Below are positions 9,199 to 17,859 of a stretch of 64,000 nt of DNA, one piece after another. The notes beneath the pieces are model-generated. The model was not told where the DNA came from. It searched no databases and was given only the letters and a program-made list of their open reading frames with translations. Source of the DNA: HXMU1420-13 sp965229525. Lineage in GTDB: Bacteria; Bacteroidota; Rhodothermia; Balneolales; Balneolaceae. Position numbers and translations under genes: made by a program. The stretch is taken from NCBI GenBank assembly GCA_965229525.1, contig OZ245886.1:2480001-2544000 (forward strand), given 5' to 3'. Every line of letters begins with the position of its first letter. Position 1 is the first letter of the stretch.

Positions 9199-9801
9199 AT
9201 GCCGGATAAAGAAATTACTTTAAGAGAAAAAATTCTAGAAGCCAGTCGTAGTGTTCTATTTACAAATGGTTATGACGCATTATCAATGAGAAAAATTGCA
9301 ACTGCTACGGGTGTATCCGCGACTAGTATTTACCTCTACTTCAAAAATAAAGATCACCTCGTTCATACTATCATTGAAGAATCAGTTGAAGAATTAAGTT
9401 CAGCGATCGAAAAAGGAGCAAGTAGAGTAAAAGGCACAATAAATCAGTTCGAAGCAATCATTCGTAGCTACGTCGATTTCGCATTAAATCAGCCTGAAAA
9501 ATATCAGGTGATTTATATGGTAAAATCTGATGCAATGGGGAGATATCCGAAAGAAAAATTTCGAAAAGCACGCCGTGGATATGCTTTATTAGAGTCTGTA
9601 ATTCAACAAGGTGTTGATGAAGGAATTATGGAACTCGATAGACCTATGATTGCTGCATATTCAATTTGGGCACAATTGCATGGAATAATAGACGTAGTTC
9701 TTAATCGACGGCTTGATAGCCGGATAGATCAATCAATTTTTATTGAGGATTCAATCGAACAAATTATTCAAGGGTTTTTAGTACGCATCACAACTTCTTA
9801 A
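9199..9801 (+). CDS. TetR/AcrR family transcriptional regulator
   Basis: The 200-residue protein starts with a canonical TetR DNA-binding domain: REKILEASRSVLFTNGYDALSMRKIA, then TGVSATSIYLYFKNKDHLV as the recognition helix region. The C-terminal ligand domain (about 60-200) is all helical and includes the TetR_C_33-like stretch YVDFALNQPEKYQVIYMV. It lies 10 bases before the acyl-CoA dehydrogenase gene, so it probably represses its own operon and responds to a fatty acyl-CoA, as FadR-type TetR proteins do. That ligand is inference from context. Confidence 0.9.
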   Translation: MPDKEITLREKILEASRSVLFTNGYDALSMRKIATATGVSATSIYLYFKNKDHLVHTIIEESVEELSSAIEKGASRVKGTINQFEAIIRSYVDFALNQPEKYQVIYMVKSDAMGRYPKEKFRKARRGYALLESVIQQGVDEGIMELDRPMIAAYSIWAQLHGIIDVVLNRRLDSRIDQSIFIEDSIEQIIQGFLVRITTS

Positions 9802-9811
9802 TCACACAATT

Positions 9812-12298
9812 ATGGAATCACTAATTCAACAATTTGGATTTTTATCTCAGTTTCCGGTTGAGCTTGTCATTTTGAGTGCAGTCGTAATGGCGATTGCTCT
9901 AGCTTATACTGGTGCCCCTCTTTGGTTATGGGCGATAATGGGCTACAGTTTATTTTTAGGATTTGATGCCCCTTTTTGGTCGATGGGTGTTTATACAGTT
10001 GCTGTTCTGATATTCAATCTTCCAATTGTTAGAAGAAATGTAATCAGTGTTCCAATAATGAAATTGATGGAGGCGCTAAAGTTTCTTCCTACTATTTCTG
10101 AAACAGAAAGAACTGCTATAGATGCAGGGACTGTTTGGATGGATGGCGAACTTTTTTCCGGTAAACCAAACTTCAAGAAAATATTAGCAGAGCCATATCC
10201 CGAGTTAACTAAGGACGAGCAAGAGTTCCTGGACAATCAGGTTGAGAATTTATGCGCTATTGTTGATGATTGGGATGTTTTTGTGAAAAAAGATTTTACT
10301 GATGAAGTATGGGATTTCATGCGAAAAGAGGGCTTCTTTGGTCTGATCATACCAAAGAAATACGGAGGGCATGAATTTTCAGCAACTGCACATAGTGCGA
10401 TTGTTGCAAAGTTAGCATCAAGAAGTGGGCCGCTTGCAACAACTGTTATGGTGCCAAATTCATTAGGGCCGGCTGAGTTATTAATGCATTACGGTACCGA
10501 TGAGCAAAAAGAATATTATTTACCAAGATTAGCTGCTGGCGTTGAAATGCCATGTTTTGCCTTAACTGAACCAAATGCCGGGTCGGATGCAGGGGGTATG
10601 CAAGCTAATGGGGTAGTTTTTAAAGGAGAAGATGGTGAGCTTTATCTAAAACTTAATTGGAATAAGCGATATATCACTTTGGCGGCAATTTCCACTGTTC
10701 TGGGACTAGCATTCAAATTATCAGACCCTGACAATTTATTAGGAAAGGGTACTGATCTAGGAATTACATGTGCACTTGTTCCAAGTGATACAAAAGGAGT
10801 TGTACTTGGGCGACGCCACGATCCACTCGGTGTTCCTTTCTATAATTGTCCAACCCATGGTAATGATGTTATTGTACCAATTGATGCAATAATTGGTGGA
10901 ATCGAAGGTGCTGGAAATGGATGGAGAATGCTAATGGAATCGTTAGCTGTTGGTCGCGGAATTTCATTGCCTTCACAAGCAGCAGGTGGTGCAAAAATGG
11001 CTACCAGGGCTGTTGGAGCTTATGCTTTAATCCGGAAGCAGTTTGGTTTAAATATTGGAAAATTTGAGGGTATCGAAGAGCCAATGGCTAGAATTGGTGG
11101 CTACTCTTACATCATGGATGCTGCGCGTAGATACACCACAGGCGGGCTTGATCAAGGTGCTAAGCCAGCAGTTGTAACTGCCATTATGAAATATCAATTC
11201 ACTGAATTCGGGCGCGAAATTATCAATGATTCTATGGATGTAGTTGGTGGAGCTGGTATATCGCGAGGTCCTAGAAATATATTCGCAAACAGCTATATCG
11301 CACTTCCTATTGCAATTACCGTTGAGGGTGCAAATATCTTGACAAGAACGTTGATGATTTTTGGTCAGGGTGCAATTCGATGCCACCCTTATGCTCTAAA
11401 TGAAATCAATGCGCTTACTTCAGGTGATGCAATTGCATTTGATAAGAATTTTTGGGCACATATTGGGCATGTAGCAAGAAACAAAGCTCGAGCGATGATT
11501 TTGAGTTTAACACGTGGGCGTTTAGCCGGATCACCGGTGTCAGGACCTGCAGCTAAATATTTCAGAAAGCTATCCTGGGCATCAGCTTCATTCGCATTCT
11601 ATGCTGATCTAGCCCTTGGTTCTTACGGTGGTGCTTTGAAAATGAAAGAGAAGATCGCAGGACGTTATGCTGATATACTGAGTAATATGTACTTAGCGGC
11701 AGCAACATTAAGGAGATTCGAAGCTGAAGGGCGAAGGAAAGAAGACGAACCTTACTTTAAATGGAGTATGGATTTACTCTTCTATAGAATCCAAATCGCT
11801 TTCGAAGGAATATTAAGCGAAATACAGGTGCCAGGATTGAGTTGGGTTTTCCGACTTTCTGGAGTTTGGGGGCGCTTGAATCCAATTGGAACGTACCCGT
11901 CCGACAAACTTGGTCATCAGGTTGCATCAGCGATGCAAAAAGTTGGAGATCAGCGCGATCATGTTACAGATGGAATCTATATCCCAAAAGATCCAAGTGA
12001 GGCTGTTGGTAAGTATGAACACGCCATGGAGTTGATTTATGGTGCTTCTCGAATTTATAAAGTGATTCTGAAAGCGATTAAGAAGCGAGAACTTCCAAAA
12101 TCACCAATATTATCTATTCTTAGTGAAGCTGTTGAGAAGAATATTATCACTAAAGAAGAAGCAGATTTTGTACGAAAGGCAGAGATCGCAAGAGACGATG
12201 CCATACAGGTCGATGATTTTTCACTTGATGAGTATATGGCAGAAACTGTGCGATCGCCGCACGGAAAGGGGGTAATCTCAGAGGACGTAGCTAGTTAA
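9812..12298 (+). CDS. fadE: FadE-type long-chain acyl-CoA dehydrogenase
   Basis: At 828 residues this has the size and layout of E. coli FadE rather than of ordinary 380-residue acyl-CoA dehydrogenases. Two or three hydrophobic helices come first (about 15-75), then the dehydrogenase fold with FALTEPNAGSDAGGM, a mid-domain GLAFKLSDPDNLLG unique to FadE-like enzymes, SMDVVGGAGISRGPRN and ITVEGANILTRTLMIFGQG, and a long C-terminal domain. The enzyme catalyses the first FAD-dependent step of beta-oxidation at the membrane. It is cotranscribed with the TetR gene and followed by a terminator. Confidence 0.92.
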   Translation: MESLIQQFGFLSQFPVELVILSAVVMAIALAYTGAPLWLWAIMGYSLFLGFDAPFWSMGVYTVAVLIFNLPIVRRNVISVPIMKLMEALKFLPTISETERTAIDAGTVWMDGELFSGKPNFKKILAEPYPELTKDEQEFLDNQVENLCAIVDDWDVFVKKDFTDEVWDFMRKEGFFGLIIPKKYGGHEFSATAHSAIVAKLASRSGPLATTVMVPNSLGPAELLMHYGTDEQKEYYLPRLAAGVEMPCFALTEPNAGSDAGGMQANGVVFKGEDGELYLKLNWNKRYITLAAISTVLGLAFKLSDPDNLLGKGTDLGITCALVPSDTKGVVLGRRHDPLGVPFYNCPTHGNDVIVPIDAIIGGIEGAGNGWRMLMESLAVGRGISLPSQAAGGAKMATRAVGAYALIRKQFGLNIGKFEGIEEPMARIGGYSYIMDAARRYTTGGLDQGAKPAVVTAIMKYQFTEFGREIINDSMDVVGGAGISRGPRNIFANSYIALPIAITVEGANILTRTLMIFGQGAIRCHPYALNEINALTSGDAIAFDKNFWAHIGHVARNKARAMILSLTRGRLAGSPVSGPAAKYFRKLSWASASFAFYADLALGSYGGALKMKEKIAGRYADILSNMYLAAATLRRFEAEGRRKEDEPYFKWSMDLLFYRIQIAFEGILSEIQVPGLSWVFRLSGVWGRLNPIGTYPSDKLGHQVASAMQKVGDQRDHVTDGIYIPKDPSEAVGKYEHAMELIYGASRIYKVILKAIKKRELPKSPILSILSEAVEKNIITKEEADFVRKAEIARDDAIQVDDFSLDEYMAETVRSPHGKGVISEDVAS

Positions 12299-12321
12299 TA
12301 AGAGCCTGATTAAGTAAAACT

Positions 12322-12387
12322 GCAGAATCTTTTTCTGTTTAACCTGTTATGGGTAGGGTTGAATAGTTTTAGATTCTGCTTTTTTTA
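12322..12387 (+). terminator. Rho-independent terminator after fadE
   Basis: GCAGAATCT (12322-12330) pairs perfectly with AGATTCTGC (12371-12379), followed by eight T. The loop is about 40 bases, the same long-loop style as the hairpin at 6053-6127. Confidence 0.75.
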
Positions 12388-12483
12388 TTAATAATTAATA
12401 TTAATTCTATTATTACTTACTAACTTAGAATAAGTATATTTTTGGTAGCGCTTTTTGTAGTATAATAATATAAAGTTCCTGCC

Positions 12484-12954
12484 ATGAGACCAGTAAAATT
12501 AGACGAAATAGATAAGCATATACTTCGCATTCTTCAAACGGAAGGGAGAATCTCTAATAAAGAACTGGCAGAGCGCATCAATCTTACTACAACTCCGACT
12601 TTAGAGAGAGTTAGGCGTCTAGAGAAAGAAGGAGTGATATCAAGTTACGAAGCTAAAGTAGACCCCAAAATGGTCAACATGGGATTCAATGCTTTTGTGA
12701 CTGTAACCTTGATTGCACATAGATTACCACTGTTAGACGAATTTACGAATGCAGTTAAAGCAATCCCTGAGATTTTAGCTTGCTATAATACGACAGGCGA
12801 CGGCGACTTCTTGCTTCATATTGTCGCTAAAGATGTTGAAGATTATGAATTATTGATGCGAACTAAGTTGGCAACTTTACCTGACGTGCAACGCTTGTAT
12901 ACGAGCATTGTACTAAATGTGATTAAAGAGCAAACCAATATTCCAATATTATGA
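12484..12954 (+). CDS. Lrp/AsnC family transcriptional regulator
   Basis: The 156-residue protein has the Lrp layout: an N-terminal HTH (LDEIDKHILRILQTEGRISN, then KELAERINLTTTPTLERVRRLEKEGVI) and a RAM/ligand domain with the GDGDFLLHIVAKDVEDYE motif. Such proteins bind amino acids and regulate amino-acid metabolism. Its stop overlaps the next gene by four bases (ATGA), so it is in one operon with the methionine gamma-lyase and is likely its sulfur-amino-acid-responsive regulator. That ligand is inference. An AT-rich tract with TATAAT at 12461-12466 lies just upstream. Confidence 0.93.
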   Translation: MRPVKLDEIDKHILRILQTEGRISNKELAERINLTTTPTLERVRRLEKEGVISSYEAKVDPKMVNMGFNAFVTVTLIAHRLPLLDEFTNAVKAIPEILACYNTTGDGDFLLHIVAKDVEDYELLMRTKLATLPDVQRLYTSIVLNVIKEQTNIPIL

Positions 12955-14177
12955 TCGCTTCAAAAACTTCTCGAAAAAGGTTTTCAACGGCTGCCGTTCA
13001 TGCCGGTGAAGGACCAAAAGACCAGTTCGGATCTCATATAAATCCAATCTACCAGACATCAACTTTCTATTTTCATGATGTTGAAGCGGGTGCAAAAGCT
13101 TTTAAGGGAGAAGAGGGTGGGGCTTCACATATATATTCTCGATTGGGCAATCCAACCGTTGAAAAATTAGAGCGGGCTATATGTGAGTTGGAAACTTATG
13201 ATCTTCCCGATAGTGATTTACATCATGGAATGGCTTTTGGAAGTGGGATGGCGGCTATTTCAACAGCAATAATTGCTGCTGCTCGAGGTGGGCATGTTGT
13301 TGCACAGGACGCGTTATATGGTTGTACAAGTCAGTTTCTTGAGCTTGAAGCACCTGAACTTGGTATCACGACATCATTTGTAGATATAACGGATTTGTTC
13401 TTACTTGAAATTGAGTTGAAAAAGCATTCTAATACAAAACTGGTTTATATAGAAAGCATTTCTAACCCCACAATGCGCGTTGCAAATATTTCAGCTATTG
13501 CAAAGCTTGCCCATGAACATGGCGCACTGTTGATGGTTGATAACACATTCGCTACTCCATATCATATCAAACCATTATCACTTGGCGCTGATATTATTGC
13601 TCACTCGACTACAAAATATATCGGTGGACATGGGTCGGTGATAGGCGGAGCACTTGTTCTTAATTCAGAACTGACTGATGACATTCATTTGCACAAGTTC
13701 CGAAAGAATCTTGGTGGCATTGCAGGACCTCAAGATGCTTGGTTGTTAACTAATGGCCTAAAAACTTTACCACTCCGTATGAGCAAGCATGCTGAAAACG
13801 CACTCGAAGTTGCTAAATATCTAGAGAATCACCCTAAAGTTGACAAAGTTTGGTATCCAGGATTAGCTACACATCCAGATCATCAACTAGCTTCTGAAAT
13901 AATGGAAGCAGGATATGGAGGAGTCATTTCTTTTGAGTTAATCGGTGGATTCGAAGCAGGGAAGAATCTAATGAACAAAGTTGAGCTTTGTACTCTGGCT
14001 GTAAGTTTAGGAACCGTTGATACGTTAATTCAGCATCCAGCATCTATGACTCACTCTGTGATGGATCCAGAACTGAGAGAAAAGGCTGGGATCACGGATG
14101 GATTAGTCCGTCTTGCTGTTGGTATTGAAGATGTAGAGGACATAATTCTAGATCTCGAGCAAGCTTTAGAAAAATAG
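12951..14177 (+). CDS. megL: PLP-dependent methionine gamma-lyase (Cys/Met metabolism family)
   Basis: The 408-residue fold-type I PLP enzyme shows YSRLGNPT (residues 62-69), the phosphate-binding GSGMAA (97-102), D197 in VDNTFATP and the Schiff-base lysine K222 in HSTTKYIGGHG. The active-site loop reads LYGCTSQF with Cys125. A Cys here marks methionine gamma-lyases, whereas cystathionine gamma-lyase and gamma-synthase usually have Gly. The reaction would split methionine into methanethiol, 2-oxobutyrate and ammonia. Coupling to an Lrp regulator is typical of degradative methionine genes. Cystathionine gamma-lyase activity cannot be ruled out. Confidence 0.85.
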   Translation: MIASKTSRKRFSTAAVHAGEGPKDQFGSHINPIYQTSTFYFHDVEAGAKAFKGEEGGASHIYSRLGNPTVEKLERAICELETYDLPDSDLHHGMAFGSGMAAISTAIIAAARGGHVVAQDALYGCTSQFLELEAPELGITTSFVDITDLFLLEIELKKHSNTKLVYIESISNPTMRVANISAIAKLAHEHGALLMVDNTFATPYHIKPLSLGADIIAHSTTKYIGGHGSVIGGALVLNSELTDDIHLHKFRKNLGGIAGPQDAWLLTNGLKTLPLRMSKHAENALEVAKYLENHPKVDKVWYPGLATHPDHQLASEIMEAGYGGVISFELIGGFEAGKNLMNKVELCTLAVSLGTVDTLIQHPASMTHSVMDPELREKAGITDGLVRLAVGIEDVEDIILDLEQALEK

Positions 14178-14179
14178 AA

Positions 14180-14219
14180 ATTAAAAATTGAGCATTATGA
14201 ATTTGTTCAGATTTTTAAT
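14180..14219. terminator. Inverted repeat between convergent genes
   Basis: ATTAAAAAT (14180-14188) and ATTTTTAAT (14211-14219) form a 9-bp AT-only stem with a 22-base loop between the stop codons of megL and the TPM gene. It could act in both directions, but the stem is weak. Confidence 0.4.
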
Positions 14220-14261
14220 TCATAATTCTTAATTCAATAATCAATAATTCGGCGGAGTAGA

Positions 14262-15173
14262 CTACCAGCTACCGCCGGCTCCACCACCACCGGATCCAAA
14301 GCCTCCGCCACCGCTGAAGCCACCAAATCCACCGCCGCCGCCGAAGCCTCCACCTCCACCAAAGCCACTACTGTCACCTCGGTTTCTTCCGCCTCCAAAA
14401 ATCTGGCTCCAGAATATTGCTTCAATAACATCATCGGCGCCCAGGGTACGACGACCACCTCTTGGTCTGCCACCTTTAGAAACTAAATAAACGATGATAA
14501 CTCCAATAATAATTATTACATCTATAGGGAACCCATCTCCACCATTACCTCGGGTATCATAGGTTTCGCCAGTCCCTTCAAATTCTCCGGAAGCGAGCTG
14601 AATTAATGCATTTGTTGCACGATCTAAACCTGCATAAACAGTCCCACTCCTTAGATTTGGAACCAAAATGTCTTGAACGATTCGATTTGCCATCACATCC
14701 GGTATAGCACCTTCTAATCCATAACCGACTTCAATCCTTAACTCACGATCAGATTCAGAGATTAGAATTAGAACTCCATTATATCGTTCACCTTCCCACA
14801 TTCTCCAATTGTTAAATAGCTCAGTTGCTACTTCTTCTCTAGAATTACCTTCCAGGCTTTCAATTATAGCAATTGCAATTACATTGGAGGTAGTATCACG
14901 ATATGTCCTGAGTTTTCTTTCGAGTAGATTTTCCTCATTTGGAGTCAACATATCGGCATAATCGTTCACCATACCCATTGGCTGGCTAGGCAGAAAATCC
15001 AGGTTTTGTGCAAATGTTGGTAAGGAGATAAAAATCAGTAATGTCATCACTAGGAGTGATGCATTTAACTTTGGATAAGGTATTGAATCGACAAAGTGAT
15101 CTTTAGCTAAAGATTGCTTCATCCGTTCAATCGGATTCGCAATGACAGCTATTTGTTTGTTGTGGTTACTCAT
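14262..15173 (-). CDS. TPM-domain membrane protein with Gly-rich tail (YgcG family)
   Basis: The ATG at 15173 is chosen because it overlaps the stop of the preceding TPM gene by eight bases; longer upstream starts would overlap that gene by more than 50. The 303-residue product has a hydrophobic signal segment (about 39-58), a TPM domain (VNDYADMLTPNEENLLERKL, then GVLILISESDRELRIEVGYGLEG), a second transmembrane helix (FPIDVIIIIGVIIVYLVSK), and a C-terminal tail of about 50 residues dominated by Gly with GGGGFGG repeats. It is the usual partner of LemA. TPM proteins are linked to membrane protein turnover or phosphatase activity, but their role is not settled. Confidence 0.87.
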   Translation of the reverse strand: MSNHNKQIAVIANPIERMKQSLAKDHFVDSIPYPKLNASLLVMTLLIFISLPTFAQNLDFLPSQPMGMVNDYADMLTPNEENLLERKLRTYRDTTSNVIAIAIIESLEGNSREEVATELFNNWRMWEGERYNGVLILISESDRELRIEVGYGLEGAIPDVMANRIVQDILVPNLRSGTVYAGLDRATNALIQLASGEFEGTGETYDTRGNGGDGFPIDVIIIIGVIIVYLVSKGGRPRGGRRTLGADDVIEAIFWSQIFGGGRNRGDSSGFGGGGGFGGGGGFGGFSGGGGFGSGGGGAGGSW

Positions 15174-15609
15174 CAGATTCACCATAACTGATATCATCTG
15201 ACAATTCATTTTCATCATCTGCTTGATAAGGGAAGTTTTCTTTCAGTTTGTCACCAATCATAAGAATAGCCTCTGAAAGCCCCGATTCATAATCACCGGC
15301 ACTAAAATACTTTTGCATGGTCGCGAGCGTATCATTCCAGAAATCCTGTCCAACTTTAGTGTGAATTCCTTCATCACCCCAAACAGCAAGTTTATGATCT
15401 TTAATAGCAACATATACAATCACACCATTTCTTAGCTCGGTTTCGTGCATGTGCAATTCACCAAACATTTCAATGGCTCTCTTGATTGGATCGCCCCCTT
15501 TACATCGGTCTTCTAAATGAACACGAATCTCCCCTGAGGTATTATTCTCTGCCTCCTTTATGGCGTTCATTACTGTTTTTTCCTGCTCTTTAGATAGTAT
15601 TCTAGCCAT
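15166..15609 (-). CDS. TPM-domain protein, soluble
   Basis: The 147-residue protein is a second TPM domain without a signal peptide: EKTVMNAIKEAENNTSGEIR, a VIVYVAIKDHKLAVWGDEGI core and LSEAILMIGDKLKENFP. The acidic tail (DDENELSDDISYGESDE) is unusual. It lies between lemA and the membrane TPM gene, and its stop overlaps the latter's start by eight bases. The trio lemA-TPM-TPM is a common operon in Bacteroidota, and the two TPM proteins probably act together at the inner membrane. Confidence 0.86.
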   Translation of the reverse strand: MARILSKEQEKTVMNAIKEAENNTSGEIRVHLEDRCKGGDPIKRAIEMFGELHMHETELRNGVIVYVAIKDHKLAVWGDEGIHTKVGQDFWNDTLATMQKYFSAGDYESGLSEAILMIGDKLKENFPYQADDENELSDDISYGESDE

Positions 15610-15623
15610 GATATATTAGTCTT

Positions 15624-15695
15624 TGCGAGAAATGAGCATAGCGAATGACGAAGCAATCTCTACTTAAAAAACAAGATTGCTTCGCTACGCTCGCA
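15624..15695. repeat. REP-like imperfect inverted repeat
   Basis: The left arm (15624-15659) and right arm (15674-15695) are imperfect inverted copies sharing TGCGAG, TAGCGAA and GAAGCAATCT. The right arm read on the minus strand is TGCGAGCGTAGCGAAGCAAT plus CT. This resembles the dispersed CATTGCGAG...GAAGCAATCT repeats seen between genes in many Bacteroidota genomes. It lies in the lemA-TPM intergenic gap, inside an operon. Confidence 0.7.
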
Positions 15696-15700
15696 TTTAT

Positions 15701-16291
15701 TTAATTTGAAAAATCTACGGTAGGAGCTTGTTCAGCACCAGATTCTGCTTCGAAATATGCCTTACGTTCAAACCCACCAATTCCTGCAATTATACTAGTA
15801 GGGAATTTTCTGATGGAAGTATTATAACTTTGCGCTGCATTATTGAAACGCATTCTTTCTGTAGAGATTCGATTTTCCGTTCCTTCTAATTGTGCTTGTA
15901 GATCACGGAAATTACTGTTTGCTCTTAATTCAGGATAACGTTCAACACTTACTAATAAGCGAGATAATGCACCACTTAGTTGTTGTTGTGCTTCCTGGAA
16001 TTGAGCAATCTTAGCAGGATCATTTAGATCTGCCGCGGACACATTAATAGATGTAGCCTGGCTTCTTGCTTCAATGACAGCTGTTAATGTTTCTTGCTCG
16101 AAATCAGCTGCACCTTGAACGGTATTTACAAGATTTGGTATCAAATCAGCTCTTCGTTGATATTGATTCTCTACTTGTGCCCAAGCGCTCTCAACATTTT
16201 CCTCTCTCTCAACCAGCCCATTGTTTACACTGATGCCATAAAACACCATTAGCCCTAAAATAACTGCAATAATTACTGCTTTGCCTTTCAT
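15701..16291 (-). CDS. lemA: LemA family membrane protein
   Basis: The 196-residue protein has one N-terminal transmembrane helix (AVIIAVILGLMVFYGISV) and the LemA signature immediately after it: NNGLVEREENVESAWAQVEN and QYQRRADLIPNLVNTVQG. A long helical region follows (QQQLSGALSRLLVSVERYPE, then LRANSNFRDLQAQLEGTENR) with the terminal FPTSIIAGIGGFERKAYFEA. It is first in the lemA-TPM-TPM operon. LemA proteins are inner-membrane helical bundles of uncertain function. The gap to the next gene holds the REP-like repeat. Confidence 0.93.
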   Translation of the reverse strand: MKGKAVIIAVILGLMVFYGISVNNGLVEREENVESAWAQVENQYQRRADLIPNLVNTVQGAADFEQETLTAVIEARSQATSINVSAADLNDPAKIAQFQEAQQQLSGALSRLLVSVERYPELRANSNFRDLQAQLEGTENRISTERMRFNNAAQSYNTSIRKFPTSIIAGIGGFERKAYFEAESGAEQAPTVDFSN

Positions 16292-16385
16292 GATTGTTAA
16301 TTTTGATTGTTAACTTTGCGCCCGCTATACGAGCCAAAATTGTTTTGGTTATGATTTTCGAACACTTTACTCAAAAACTATTCCA

Positions 16386-17093
16386 TTGTTAGATTTATCC
16401 CCGAAGTTCATCTATTTTGACCTAGATGACACCTTACTTGATCACAAAAAGGCAGAACAAAATGGCCTTGCCGATGTTCACCAGCATTTTGACGTATTTA
16501 ACGACATCAAATTACAAGAATTAATTGATGTCTATCATCACATAAACAAAGGGCTATGGGAAGAATATGGAAGAGGGGAGATTGATCGGCATATTTTGCA
16601 TCGCAGAAGATTTGAGGAGACCTTTGTTGAGCTTGGAGTTGAAGCTTCTTTATATAACGAAGCAGGCAAAGTGTATATGAGTTATTATCGAAACCACTGG
16701 GAATGGATTGATGGTGCTAAAGAAGCTTACGATCTGATTAGGGCAAAGTATCAAACGGGTATTATTACCAATGGATTTGCTGAAACTCAATGGATGAAAA
16801 TTGATCAATTTGGATTCAAGAATACAACCAGTCAGATTGTCATTTCGGAAGAAGTAGGTGTTATGAAGCCACATCCTAAAATTTTCGATCACTCCACGGA
16901 AATAGCAGGATATAAACGTGAAGACATTTTATATGTGGGTGATTCTCTTTCATCTGATGTGAAAGGAGGGAAAGCCGCCAATTGGCAAGTCGCTTGGTAT
17001 ACAAATAATCCAGTTGATGAAGGAGCTCAATTAGCAGATCTGGTATTCAGTAATTTTGATACACTTTTAGAAGCATTAGGCGTATCAAAATAA
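16386..17093 (+). CDS. HAD hydrolase, YjjG-type nucleotidase
   Basis: The 235-residue protein is a HAD-superfamily phosphatase with motif I FDLDDTLLDH near residue 11, a helical cap, motif II TGIITNGFAETQ, motif III lysine in GVMKPHPKIF and motif IV YVGDSLSSDVKGG. The pattern FDLDDTLLDH with ITNGFAxTQxxK fits YjjG, a 5'-nucleotidase for non-canonical pyrimidine nucleotides. The only in-frame start after the preceding stop is TTG at 16386. It is monocistronic and divergent from lemA. Confidence 0.87.
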   Translation: MLDLSPKFIYFDLDDTLLDHKKAEQNGLADVHQHFDVFNDIKLQELIDVYHHINKGLWEEYGRGEIDRHILHRRRFEETFVELGVEASLYNEAGKVYMSYYRNHWEWIDGAKEAYDLIRAKYQTGIITNGFAETQWMKIDQFGFKNTTSQIVISEEVGVMKPHPKIFDHSTEIAGYKREDILYVGDSLSSDVKGGKAANWQVAWYTNNPVDEGAQLADLVFSNFDTLLEALGVSK

Positions 17094-17135
17094 AGATTCA
17101 CAATTTTGGGAATCACAACACTGAATTAATACATT

Positions 17136-17154
17136 CCGAAAAATAATTTTTCGG
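17136..17154 (+). promoter_or_regulatory. Hairpin abutting the start codon of the DUF1080 gene
   Basis: CCGAAAAA (17136-17143) and TTTTTCGG (17147-17154) form a perfect 8-bp stem with a three-base loop, ending directly before the ATG at 17155. It lies where a ribosome would bind, so it could damp or time translation. It could also be the 3' hairpin of an upstream transcript. Confidence 0.45.
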
Positions 17155-17853
17155 ATGAGTTCAAAGAAAATACTTCTAATCATAATAGGGTTATTAATTA
17201 GCCAACATTCATTTGCCCAGGTTGATAACTGGATATATCTATTAAACAATGAATCATTGTCAGGTTGGACGAAGTTAGGTGGTGATGCAACCTACTATAT
17301 TGAAGAAGGAGCAATAGTGGGTACTACAAAAGCTGGTACGCCAAATACCTTTCTTACTACAGATGATTTATACACGGATTTTATTCTCGAGTATGAAGTT
17401 AAACTCTCAGATGCTACGAATTCAGGAGTTCAAATTCGATCGAATTCCAATCCTCAATATAGAGGTGGAGTGGTTCATGGGTATCAGGTAGAAATTGATC
17501 CTTCTGATAGAGCCTGGAGTGGGGGAATCTATGACGAACAACGACGAGGTTGGTTATATAACCTGGAAGACAGAGAAGAAGCTCAATCGGCATACAAACA
17601 TTTAGAATGGAATAAGTTTCGAGTAGAAGCCATTGGCGACACCATCAAAACATGGCTAAATGGAATTCCAGTTGCTCATCTTGTGGATAATGAGACTTCA
17701 GAGGGTTTTATAGGATTACAAGTTCATAGTATTTCTTCTCGCAGAGATGCAGGTATAGAGATAAGATGGAGGAATATCAGGATAATGACCGAAAACCTTG
17801 ATCAATTTGCCATGACCTCTTCGGCACCAATTAAAAATACATCTAATCAATAA
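17155..17853 (+). CDS. Secreted DUF1080 (3-keto-disaccharide hydrolase-like) protein
   Basis: The 232-residue protein has a Sec signal (SKKILLIIIGLLISQHSFAQ) and one DUF1080 jelly-roll domain: YLLNNESLSGWTKLGGDATY, then DFILEYEVKLSDATNSGVQI, GYQVEIDPSDRAWSGGIYDE, and the final FIGLQVHSISSRRDAGIEIR. Some members hydrolyse 3-keto-glycosides; most are uncharacterised. It is followed six bases later by a Gfo/Idh/MocA oxidoreductase. This pairing fits a sugar route through 3-keto intermediates, with the partner supplying the redox step; that is inference. Confidence 0.88.
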   Translation: MSSKKILLIIIGLLISQHSFAQVDNWIYLLNNESLSGWTKLGGDATYYIEEGAIVGTTKAGTPNTFLTTDDLYTDFILEYEVKLSDATNSGVQIRSNSNPQYRGGVVHGYQVEIDPSDRAWSGGIYDEQRRGWLYNLEDREEAQSAYKHLEWNKFRVEAIGDTIKTWLNGIPVAHLVDNETSEGFIGLQVHSISSRRDAGIEIRWRNIRIMTENLDQFAMTSSAPIKNTSNQ

Positions 17854-17859
17854 TAGAAT

